Origin: Methanimicrococcus sp.
GTDB lineage: Archaea; Halobacteriota; Methanosarcinia; Methanosarcinales; Methanosarcinaceae
Length of the DNA stretch: 11,297 nt
Direction: 5' to 3'
Assembly (NCBI GenBank): GCA_009783635.1
Contig: WRDC01000045.1
Coordinates: forward strand, 1 to 11,297
Made by a program: the position numbers and the translations under genes. The notes under the pieces are model-generated. The model had not been told where the DNA came from and ran no database searches. It saw only the letters and a program-made list of their open reading frames with translations. Shown in pieces: positions 1-5,466 of the stretch. Numbering within the stretch: the first letter of the stretch is position 1; every line of letters begins with the position of its first letter.

Positions 1-10
1 AGAAAGTCTT

Positions 11-130
11 TTGGCGGCCATAGCGGCGGGGCAACTCCTGTACCCATACCGAACACAGAAGATAAGCCCGCCGGCGTTCCCTGTTGTACTGAAGTGTGCG
101 AGCCTTCGGGAAGCTTGGATCGCTGCCATG
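11..130 (+). rRNA. rrf: 5S ribosomal RNA
   Basis: Component of the large ribosomal subunit. The sequence carries the conserved archaeal 5S blocks: GGCGGCCATAGCGG near the 5' end, TACCCATACCGAACAC in the helix III/loop B region, GAAGATAAGCCCGCC, and a closing GCTGCCA. Helix I is visible as 12-18 (TGGCGGC) pairing with 122-128 (GCTGCCA). Nine further bases outside the mature ends also pair (1-9 AGAAAGTCT with 131-139 AGACTTTCT), which is most simply an extended precursor processing stem. The exact mature ends are therefore uncertain by a few bases. No 23S or tRNA is visible in the ten bases upstream. Confidence 0.95.
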
Positions 131-168
131 AGACTTTCTTTATTACTCTTATTTTGTTGTTTTTGAAT
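131..168 (+). terminator. T-rich end of the 5S transcript
   Basis: The 3' half of the precursor stem (131-139) is followed by T-rich sequence with several T-runs up to about 166, the usual archaeal U-tract style of transcript end. No separate hairpin is needed because the precursor stem itself precedes the T tract. Inferred from composition and position only. Confidence 0.4.
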
Positions 169-321
169 TGAAGAGCAGAGGCTGTTTTTCTTGATTTAAG
201 TGAAAACAGCGAGGGCTATTTTATTGATTTTTTGTGAATAGCGTAAGCTCTTTTATTTGGTTTATGGAAAAAAAGAGGGTGCCTTTTTGAATGAGATTTG
301 TTTGAAAATGTGTGCGGGTCG

Positions 322-390
322 CGCGCGCGGGCGAGCCGTGCGCGAAGGCGGGCTGCGCGGGTGTGCGCGGCCGATGCGGTCATAACCGCA
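322..390. other. GC-rich island with three consecutive hairpins
   Basis: This lies in the only long gene-free stretch of the window (141-510), which is otherwise AT-rich and shows no reading frame I believe. Hairpin 1: 322-330 pairs with 336-344 (nine pairs, one G-U, loop GCGAG). Hairpin 2: 351-359 pairs with 364-372 (nine pairs including G-U, loop GGTG). Hairpin 3: 375-380 TGCGGT pairs with 385-390 ACCGCA (loop CATA). Such islands in AT-rich archaeal intergenic DNA often mark structured RNA, but alternating CG sequence folds easily by chance. It is upstream of the predicted mtaA TATA box, so it is probably not part of the mtaA leader. Strand and function are unknown. Confidence 0.4.
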
Positions 391-450
391 ACGGTTCAGT
401 CTCTGTTTTTTGAAAAAAAGGGATGGGGTTTCGAAGTCTCTTCACATTAC

Positions 451-460
451 TTTTATATCT
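451..460 (+). promoter_or_regulatory. Probable TATA box of mtaA
   Basis: TTTTATATCT is the best archaeal TATA-like element before mtaA. Its spacing predicts transcription starting around 480-486 and a leader of roughly 25-30 bases, which leaves room for the GGAGAG ribosome binding site at 497-502. Prediction from sequence only. Confidence 0.45.
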
Positions 461-510
461 CTTAAATCCGATATTCTGTCATTCAACGTTCAAAACGGAG
501 AGATGGTTAA

Positions 511-1557
511 TTGGAAAATATGACAATGCTGGAGCGTTTTACGCGTTCTCTGAATCTCAAAGAAGTCGATAAAGTGCCGGTTTGCTCCGTCACGCAGACG
601 GGAACGACAGACCTGATGCGGATGACCGGAACAAGTTGGCCGAAAGCGTTTACGGACCCGAAAGAAATGGCGGCTTTATCTGTGGCCGGCTATGAAATTG
701 CCGGCTTTGAAGGCATCCGCTACCCTTTCACGTCTTTTGACATTCCGAAAGCATTCGGCTGTTCGTATTCGGGAGGCACTCTGGATTCGCCGCCGTATCA
801 AACGGATTTTCCGTGTAAAAATCTGAAAGACATTGGAAATGTCGTTATTCCCGATAATCTGTACGAAAGTCACGGCATTCAATCTATGATTGAAGCGACA
901 GGCCTGCTTCGGAAAGAATTAACAGACAAAGGATATGAGGCGCCGCTGATTGCCGGAATCTTAGGCCCGGCGTCATTCGCTTCTTGTGTTGCGGGCGTCA
1001 ACAACTTTTTAATGTGGTGCATTCGGGAACCGGACGCGCTGAAGGAACTTTTTAAAATCGGCGCCGAGGTTTCCGCGGAATACGCCAATCTTCTTTACGA
1101 CCACGGCGCGGATTCTGTTATCATCATCGATTCCGAAGCCGGTCCCGACCTGTTTCCGCCGCCGCTTTTCAGGACAATGGTTCTTCCTTTCTATAAACGG
1201 ATGACAAATCAAATGAAAGGGTTGAATATGCTTCATATGTGCGGCGACGCGACCGAGATTTTGGAACCGATCGCAGACTCCGGCTTTTTAGGCGTGAGTC
1301 TGGAAGAAAAAGTGGATATAAGCTATGCCGCCGAAACCGTCGGCGACCGGATTTGTCTGATCGGCAACGTTTCTCCGTCCAACGAGATGCTTCTGCAGAA
1401 ACCGGCTGTGGTTAAACAAGCGGCCAAACATTGCATTGAAGACGGCGTTCGGATTTTGGCGCCCGGCTGCGGCATTGCGCCATGGACGCCGCTTGACAAT
1501 TTAAAAGCGCTTGTGGCGGCGCGTGATGAATATTATGTTGAGAAAGGCCTGCTTTAA
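511..1557 (+). CDS. mtaA: Methylcobamide:CoM methyltransferase, MtaA/MtbA family
   Basis: Cytoplasmic zinc enzyme that moves the methyl group from a methylated corrinoid protein to coenzyme M, making methyl-CoM for methanogenesis from methanol or methylamines. The 348-residue length is close to the family's. The N-terminal DKVPVCSVTQTG block is typical, and the zinc-binding pattern is complete: H242 and C244 in LHMCGD, and C320 in APGCGIAPWTPLDNL. The C-terminal block resembles MtaA (methanol specific) more than MtbA, but the substrate partner cannot be fixed from the sequence alone. The TTG at 511 is chosen because GGAGAG (497-502) sits eight bases upstream; an ATG at 520 would be 17 bases away. 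No corrinoid protein or substrate-specific methyltransferase gene is adjacent, so the gene appears to be solitary. A T-rich stretch directly after the stop probably ends the transcript. Confidence 0.9.
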   Translation: MENMTMLERFTRSLNLKEVDKVPVCSVTQTGTTDLMRMTGTSWPKAFTDPKEMAALSVAGYEIAGFEGIRYPFTSFDIPKAFGCSYSGGTLDSPPYQTDFPCKNLKDIGNVVIPDNLYESHGIQSMIEATGLLRKELTDKGYEAPLIAGILGPASFASCVAGVNNFLMWCIREPDALKELFKIGAEVSAEYANLLYDHGADSVIIIDSEAGPDLFPPPLFRTMVLPFYKRMTNQMKGLNMLHMCGDATEILEPIADSGFLGVSLEEKVDISYAAETVGDRICLIGNVSPSNEMLLQKPAVVKQAAKHCIEDGVRILAPGCGIAPWTPLDNLKALVAARDEYYVEKGLL

Positions 1558-1582
1558 GTCTTTTTCTTTTTTTTGTTTTTGT
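1558..1582 (+). terminator. T-tract terminator after mtaA
   Basis: The mtaA stop is followed at once by a run of T-tracts (CTTTTTC, then eight T, G, five T), matching archaeal oligo-U termination. The convergent gene on the other strand ends at 1693, so this also separates the two units. Confidence 0.45.
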
Positions 1583-1692
1583 GATGTCTTTTTTATAAAC
1601 ATTATAAACAGGCTACTCTGCTCATTTCAAATGAACGGCGCGAATAAAACAGAAAATAATCGAGAAATAAAAAACAGAAAATAACCGCGGCA

Positions 1693-2280
1693 TTACAGCC
1701 GGCAGCTTTTTGTTTTACAGTTTTTTGTCGGGTATTTGTAATACTCAAGAATTTTGAACAGCAGCATAAAGGCGTACCAATCGTGCGTATTGTCAAACCC
1801 GTTGCAGTTTTTAATCTCCAGCCGATTGTTTTTGTATGTAATTTCCGCGTAAGCGGAAACGTCTGATGTTTGGACATCTAATTCTACGCCGCTGAAATCC
1901 TCTTTCAGGAAAGTTCCCGTTCCTTTAATTATATAAACATCGGTTTTTTCATCATCGTTTTTTTCTTTTTTCAAAAGAGTGATCTCATTAAAAGTATAGT
2001 CTCTCTGTTTATGCCAATCGTTGGCTTTTCCCATGTAATCGACGCGGAAAAAAACATCGTTGACAATGAAACATTCTCCGGCGTCAGTTTTTCTGAAAAC
2101 TTCCCCAATCGTTTGACGCGAGGGAATGATATATTCGGTACTGGCGATATAATCCTGTTTCGGATATTCGTTGTCGTCAATTTCCCAGTCCAATCTTTTG
2201 TATTTTTTTGTTTTCAAATGGCCTTGGGGCTCATTTGCATTATAATCGTTTGAGCCGAAGAGTTTTTTGAATAATCCCAT
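1693..2280 (-). CDS. Hypothetical protein, soluble, 195 aa
   Basis: I do not recognise a family. The protein starts MGLFKKLFG, has a lysine/aspartate-rich charged segment to about residue 45, then a region rich in beta-strand-like segments (EYIIPSR, CFIVNDVFFRVDYMG, DVYIIKGTGTFL), ending in a tyrosine-rich helix and a basic, cysteine-containing tail (NCKTKSC). No signal peptide or membrane helix is apparent. The ATG at 2280 is preferred over the in-frame GTG at 2289 because AGGTGA, which overlaps that GTG, is a good ribosome binding site five bases before the ATG. It is the last gene of the minus-strand block, about 105 bases beyond the DUF805 gene, so it may have its own promoter. The MGLFxKLFG opening is common in small uncharacterised cytoplasmic proteins; this carries no functional information. 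Confidence 0.7.
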   Translation of the reverse strand: MGLFKKLFGSNDYNANEPQGHLKTKKYKRLDWEIDDNEYPKQDYIASTEYIIPSRQTIGEVFRKTDAGECFIVNDVFFRVDYMGKANDWHKQRDYTFNEITLLKKEKNDDEKTDVYIIKGTGTFLKEDFSGVELDVQTSDVSAYAEITYKNNRLEIKNCNGFDNTHDWYAFMLLFKILEYYKYPTKNCKTKSCRL

Positions 2281-2394
2281 TCCAATCACCTGTTTTTAAA
2301 ATAGTTTTTAAGTTTTAATATCTTGCCGTCAGCGGAAGCTCGCCGATATCAACAACCGGTGTTCACTTTAAAAAAGAAATGGAATTGAGAAGAA

Positions 2395-2910
2395 TTACTC
2401 TTCCCTTTTCTTGTCTTCATAATTTACTTCTTCATAACTTACTTCTTCATAAATCACTTCTTCATAAACGGCTTCACCATTTTCATGAACGCCCGCGACA
2501 TAGATGAATCCTTCATCGTACGGGTCTCTTCCCAACGGGTCCGGTCCGAATCGATTTGGCCCCTCTGTTCCTTTGGCAAGGAATAAATAAAGGTCAAATA
2601 TCAGTACGATAACAAAGCCGATGAACGGAATAATTGCTATGAGCCGGATTAAAAGATACCAACCGCTTTTGTCCAAGTCGTGAAGACGCTTGATTGACTG
2701 AAACAGGAGGAAAACCATGCATATCAGCAAAAATACAAAGGACAGATATGAAAATATTATATCAAGCGTGTCACTGATAAGTTCGGCAATTCCCCACACA
2801 AATCCAAAAAGAAATGCCGCAATAATGACACCTATATTTCTTAAGAAATACGGTTTCCTGTTCAGTCGTCCTTCATAAGAAAAATATTCTTTCATAGAAT
2901 TTCTTTCCAT
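2395..2910 (-). CDS. DUF805 family membrane protein (copy 1)
   Basis: Integral membrane protein of the DUF805 family, whose function is unknown. The family hallmarks are clear: FSYEGRLNRKPYFLR at the N terminus, hydrophobic helices at about residues 26-48, 50-72 and 86-112, the RLHDLDKSGWYLL loop between helices, and the terminal GPNRFGPDPLG motif. About 40 residues follow that motif, which is unusual: an acidic tail with a five-residue repeat (YEEVI, YEEVS, YEEVN) ending in KKREE. It is a tandem paralogue of the gene just upstream; both share near-identical N and C blocks but have different helices. The start is unsure: ATG at 2910 (MERN, matching MGRN in the paralogue) or ATG at 2895 (MKEYF, aligned with the conserved block). 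A TATA-like element at 2926-2941 suggests a very short leader or a leaderless mRNA. Confidence 0.88.
   Translation of the reverse strand: MERNSMKEYFSYEGRLNRKPYFLRNIGVIIAAFLFGFVWGIAELISDTLDIIFSYLSFVFLLICMVFLLFQSIKRLHDLDKSGWYLLIRLIAIIPFIGFVIVLIFDLYLFLAKGTEGPNRFGPDPLGRDPYDEGFIYVAGVHENGEAVYEEVIYEEVSYEEVNYEDKKREE
2415..2474 (-). repeat. 15-bp tandem repeat, four units, in DUF805 tail
   Basis: Four 15-base units (2415-2429, 2430-2444, 2445-2459, 2460-2474) each begin CTTCATAA on the plus strand and encode the YEEV(x) repeats of the protein tail on the minus strand. Units keep the frame. The fourth unit is the most diverged. Confidence 0.85.
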
Positions 2911-2925
2911 ACTTTTCTTAAGTCA

Positions 2926-2941
2926 TTTAAATTATAAATAT
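2926..2941 (-). promoter_or_regulatory. Possible TATA box for DUF805 copy 1
   Basis: On the minus strand this reads TATTTATAATTTAAAT, the most AT-rich stretch between the two DUF805 genes. A start about 25 bases downstream would fall near 2910, consistent with a leaderless or short-leader mRNA. The 69-base gap also permits co-transcription from the upstream gene. Confidence 0.35.
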
Positions 2942-2979
2942 TCATCATTTTTTGTTTTTCTCTCATCAGCGCCGATTTT

Positions 2980-3465
2980 TCATCCCAACGGGTCTGGCCC
3001 GAACCGATTCGGACCTTCCGTTCCTTTGGCAAGGAGCAAATAAAGGGCAAGCGCTAAAACGATAAACTTGCCGATGAGCGGAACAAGTATCCCAAACAGA
3101 ATCAAAAGGTACCAACCGCTTTTGTCCAAATCGTGAAGACGTTTGATTGCCTGCAGCAGCATGAAAATAATGCATACCAAACAAAACAGGATGAACAGAA
3201 ACGCAAACAGAAGCGCAAATATTATCAAAAGCAAGCCGGTGATGATGGTACCGCTGTTTATTATATCGCTAATCATTGCATCGCTGCCGATCCCGCCGCC
3301 GAGAATCGGGCCGCTGACAAATGACACGGTTTTCCATAATATTATCCCGAAAATGACGGCTGAAAGACCGGCGCCCAACCACCTTAAGAAATAAGGTTTC
3401 CTGTTCAGCCGGCCTTTATATGAAAAGTATTTCTTCAATTTTTCACCGCGTCCGTTTCTTCCCAT
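2980..3465 (-). CDS. DUF805 family membrane protein (copy 2)
   Basis: Second DUF805 membrane protein, 161 residues, function unknown. It carries FSYKGRLNRKPYFLR, a glycine-rich stretch after the first helix (GPILGGGIGSD), a very long hydrophobic pair of helices (about residues 72-105), the same RLHDLDKSGWYLL loop, and stops exactly at GPNRFGPDPLG, the usual family end. It lacks the acidic repeat tail of copy 1. The 57-base gap after the PHP gene suggests an operon with it. The ATG at 3465 is given because its context (GGAAAGC-ATGG) matches copy 1. An alternative TTG at 3438, four bases after GGTGA, would start the protein at the conserved KKYF block and cannot be excluded. Confidence 0.87.
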   Translation of the reverse strand: MGRNGRGEKLKKYFSYKGRLNRKPYFLRWLGAGLSAVIFGIILWKTVSFVSGPILGGGIGSDAMISDIINSGTIITGLLLIIFALLFAFLFILFCLVCIIFMLLQAIKRLHDLDKSGWYLLILFGILVPLIGKFIVLALALYLLLAKGTEGPNRFGPDPLG

Positions 3466-3522
3466 GCTTTCCGCTGTCGAATTGATATATCGGTGTCATA
3501 TATCGGCGTCATTTTTTTCGGG

Positions 3523-4179
3523 TCAGCATCGGTTTTTCATCTTTCGGACGATTTCTTCAGAGTTCGAAAACGCATGGTCCGCTTGCGCTTTTGTCAGTCC
3601 CGACCCCGTCAAAATTTGATAAGCCGTCTCTTTTGTGACCATATCGCTCGGCCGGTGAGTGTCGGTGTTGCACACCAGTTTCGCTTTTGCTTCCGTTGCC
3701 AGCCTCGCGACGTGGCCGTTCGTGCGGTTGTGGCCGCCGCGAGCCGTGATTTCAAGATAAGTGCCGGTTTCTTTTGCCAGCTCCGCCTCTTCAACGGTGA
3801 TAAATCCGGGGTGGGCCAAAATATCTACGTATTCGGATTCAATCGAGGCGCGGTTGGTTCCGGGAGCGACCGGCTCAACGCTCGTCTCGCCGTGGACAAC
3901 GACGATGTCGGCGCCGATTTCTTTGGCGCGTTTTGCCAGTTTGTCGATCTGTGCCGGCGGCACATGCGTGATTTCAATGCCCGCGAAAATGTCAATGTTC
4001 CATTCCTCTTCAATGATTTTTGCTTTTTGAAGGGAAGAAATGATATATTCAAAATTCGTGAAATCGGCATGGTCGGTCATGGCAATGGCACGGTATCCGT
4101 GCATGACGGCGCGGCGGATGTGTTCGGCAGGAACAAGTTCCCCGTCACTAAAAAGAGTGTGAGTGTGAAGATCAATCAT
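3523..4179 (-). CDS. PHP-domain phosphoesterase, histidinol-phosphatase-like
   Basis: Predicted metal-dependent phosphoesterase of the polymerase-and-histidinol-phosphatase (PHP) family, cytoplasmic, 218 residues. The metal ligands are all visible: H5 and H7 in DLHTHTLFSDG, D36/H37 in MTDH, E69 in GIEIT, H96 in VVHGE, H123 in LAHPG, and D173 and H175 in NTDTH. The set is complete, so the enzyme should be active. Such stand-alone PHP proteins in methanogens are often labelled histidinol-phosphatase, but the substrate is not established by sequence. ATG at 4179 is chosen over the in-frame GTG at 4188 because AAGGTG lies six bases before it. It follows rlmE on the same strand after a 217-base gap filled with repeats and a TATA-like element, so it probably has its own promoter. 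Confidence 0.88.
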   Translation of the reverse strand: MIDLHTHTLFSDGELVPAEHIRRAVMHGYRAIAMTDHADFTNFEYIISSLQKAKIIEEEWNIDIFAGIEITHVPPAQIDKLAKRAKEIGADIVVVHGETSVEPVAPGTNRASIESEYVDILAHPGFITVEEAELAKETGTYLEITARGGHNRTNGHVARLATEAKAKLVCNTDTHRPSDMVTKETAYQILTGSGLTKAQADHAFSNSEEIVRKMKNRC

Positions 4180-4201
4180 TAAAAGCACCTTTTATTTTGA
4201 A

Positions 4202-4258
4202 TTCAAATTGTTCAATGGATTATTCAATAGATTGTTCAATGGATTATTCAATGATAAT
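4202..4258. repeat. 12-bp tandem repeat before the PHP gene
   Basis: Four 12-base units of the form TTCAATRGATTR lie at 4211-4222, 4223-4234, 4235-4246 and 4247-4258, with a partial unit at 4202-4210. Units 1 and 3 are identical (TTCAATGGATTA). The array lies 22 bases upstream of the PHP start codon and would be within its leader RNA if the TATA box at 4271-4282 is used. Confidence 0.8.
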
Positions 4259-4270
4259 TCTTCGGTTTCG

Positions 4271-4282
4271 TTTTATTTAATC
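4271..4282 (-). promoter_or_regulatory. Possible TATA box for the PHP gene
   Basis: The minus strand reads GATTAAATAAAA here, a good archaeal TATA-like sequence. Transcription would start near 4250, at the edge of the 12-bp repeat array, giving a leader of about 70 bases. Confidence 0.35.
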
Positions 4283-4322
4283 CTTTCTTTATCGTTTTTT
4301 TCAAATCATCTTTTAATTCAAC

Positions 4323-4414
4323 TCATTCGTTTTTTTTCAACTCATTCGTTTTTTTTCAACTCATTCGTTTTCTTCAACTCATTCGTTTTCTTCAACTCAT
4401 TCGTTTTCTTCATC
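4323..4414 (-). repeat. 18/19-bp tandem repeat duplicating the rlmE stop codon
   Basis: Five units on the minus strand: 4414-4397 (the last six codons of rlmE including TGA), 4396-4379, 4378-4361 (both 18 bases), 4360-4342 and 4341-4323 (both 19 bases, with eight A in place of AAGAAAA). Each reads (GAT/GTT)GAA...ACGAATGA. Copies 2 and 3 keep the rlmE frame, so three TGA stops follow one another in one frame; copies 4 and 5 shift it. Confidence 0.85.
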
Positions 4415-5326
4415 GTCATCCGGTTTTGGCGGCCTGTAGTTATCTCTTGAAGCATTCCCCGGCGGCTGACGGTTCTGTCTTTCAAATTCGGCGGAAAGCG
4501 GTTTTTGTGTTCTCTCTTGAACCGGATTGCCGTATTTCGGATTCGGCGGCAGTTCCTTCAATTCTTCGACAACTTCGGCAAAACCGAAATTCGGTTTGAC
4601 ATCCTTAATTTTAATTTTAACAATGCTGCCGGTAACAGCTTCTTTAACGAAAATGACGAAATCATCAATGTGAGCAATCCCATCGCCGGAAGCCCCTGTC
4701 TCCGTGATTTCAACGGCATAGATTTGGCCTTTGCGGATGGGAGCCGTCAGGAATTTTTTGGCGATAACATAAATTTCGGCGCTGGTCGAGCGGGAAGCTT
4801 GCGGGGTGTACGCGCGGACGTGAACGAATTCGCCTTTGACATCATCGAAAAAGTCTTTGAACATATCTCCCTGAAAAACTTTGACGACAAACGTGCCTTT
4901 GGGTTTGAGTATTTTTTTGGCGCACTCAAAAGCGGCGCGGTTGAGCTCTATTCCGCGGGCGTGGTCCAGCGCCCAATTGCCCGTCAGGTTCGGCGCGGCG
5001 TCGCAAAGAACAACGTCAACGCCGCCTTTGCCGGCAAATTCCAATACATAATCAATGGTTGAATCGGCGGTGATGTCGCCTTTGTATGTGGTCACATTCC
5101 GAATTTCTTCGATTTTTTGAAGGTCTACGCCTAAAACGCGGCCGCCGGAAAGCTCTTTCGCTACCTGAAGCCATCCGCCCGGGGCGGCGCCCAAGTCAAC
5201 AATGATATCGCCGCGTTTGATGATATTGGAAAATTCCTGAATCTGTTTCAGTTTGTAAGAAGCCCGTGAGCGGTAGCCCTCTTTTTGGGCCAAATCATAA
5301 TAATAATCCTTTTGGTTTCGCGCCAT
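4397..5326 (-). CDS. rlmE: 23S rRNA (uridine-2'-O-)methyltransferase RlmE with TRAM domain
   Basis: SAM-dependent 2'-O-methyltransferase (RrmJ/FtsJ family) expected to modify 23S rRNA. From the ATG at 5326 the protein has 309 residues. The K-D-K-E catalytic tetrad is present: K25 in RSRASYKL, D109 in LCDAAPN, K149 in VVKVFQG and E184 in SAEIYV. The SAM site is DLGAAPGGW at 44-52. A TRAM RNA-binding domain follows at about 195-265 (RKGQIYAVEI through GFAEVVE), an arrangement known from archaeal homologues. The last 45 residues are proline-rich and charged, ending DDDEENE, probably disordered. An open frame extends to an ATG at 5362, but MARNQKDYYYDLA is the family N terminus, so 5326 is preferred; the binding site (CGGGA) is weak. 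Divergent from coaBC. Its stop codon lies in a tandem repeat. Confidence 0.93.
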   Translation of the reverse strand: MARNQKDYYYDLAQKEGYRSRASYKLKQIQEFSNIIKRGDIIVDLGAAPGGWLQVAKELSGGRVLGVDLQKIEEIRNVTTYKGDITADSTIDYVLEFAGKGGVDVVLCDAAPNLTGNWALDHARGIELNRAAFECAKKILKPKGTFVVKVFQGDMFKDFFDDVKGEFVHVRAYTPQASRSTSAEIYVIAKKFLTAPIRKGQIYAVEITETGASGDGIAHIDDFVIFVKEAVTGSIVKIKIKDVKPNFGFAEVVEELKELPPNPKYGNPVQERTQKPLSAEFERQNRQPPGNASRDNYRPPKPDDDEENE

Positions 5327-5411
5327 AATCTTTTCCCGCATCCGTATTTTTAATGTTTTCATTCATTCTTGATTACTTTCGCTTTGAACGGGTTAAACGT
5401 ATTTATGATTA

Positions 5412-5453
5412 ATGTTATTAATAACGTCATCTTAAATAACCGTACAATAACAT
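5412..5453. promoter_or_regulatory. Divergent promoter region with palindromes
   Basis: Between the divergent rlmE and coaBC genes lies a perfect 12-base palindrome GTTATTAATAAC (5414-5425) and an 8-base inverted repeat (ATGTTATT 5412-5419 with AATAACAT 5446-5453). A TATA-like CTTAAATAA at 5431-5439 would serve coaBC, and TATTTATGATT near 5400-5410 could serve rlmE on the other strand. The palindromes could be operators, or only AT-rich promoter sequence. Confidence 0.35.
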
Positions 5454-5466
5454 GCGGGAAGCAAAC

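Noticed and set aside
375..402. tRNA-like look of GCGGTCATAACCGC followed by GGTTCAG
   Set aside because: The loop has six, not seven, bases, and there is no acceptor stem, D arm or proper T loop around it; a simple hairpin explains it.
2325..2365. Slightly GC-richer patch that could be a gene remnant
   Set aside because: Only about a dozen codons are open and they match nothing I recognise.
3493..4182. Long open frame on the plus strand opposite the PHP gene
   Set aside because: It mirrors the PHP coding sequence, whose metal motifs are unambiguous; the opposite translation has no recognisable domain and a low-complexity Arg/Phe look.
4202..4414. Possible CRISPR array
   Set aside because: Units are 12 and 18-19 bases placed head to tail with no unique spacers and no cas genes nearby.
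4505..5062. 185-codon plus-strand frame opposite rlmE
   Set aside because: Antisense shadow of the methyltransferase and TRAM domains; no binding site or family features.
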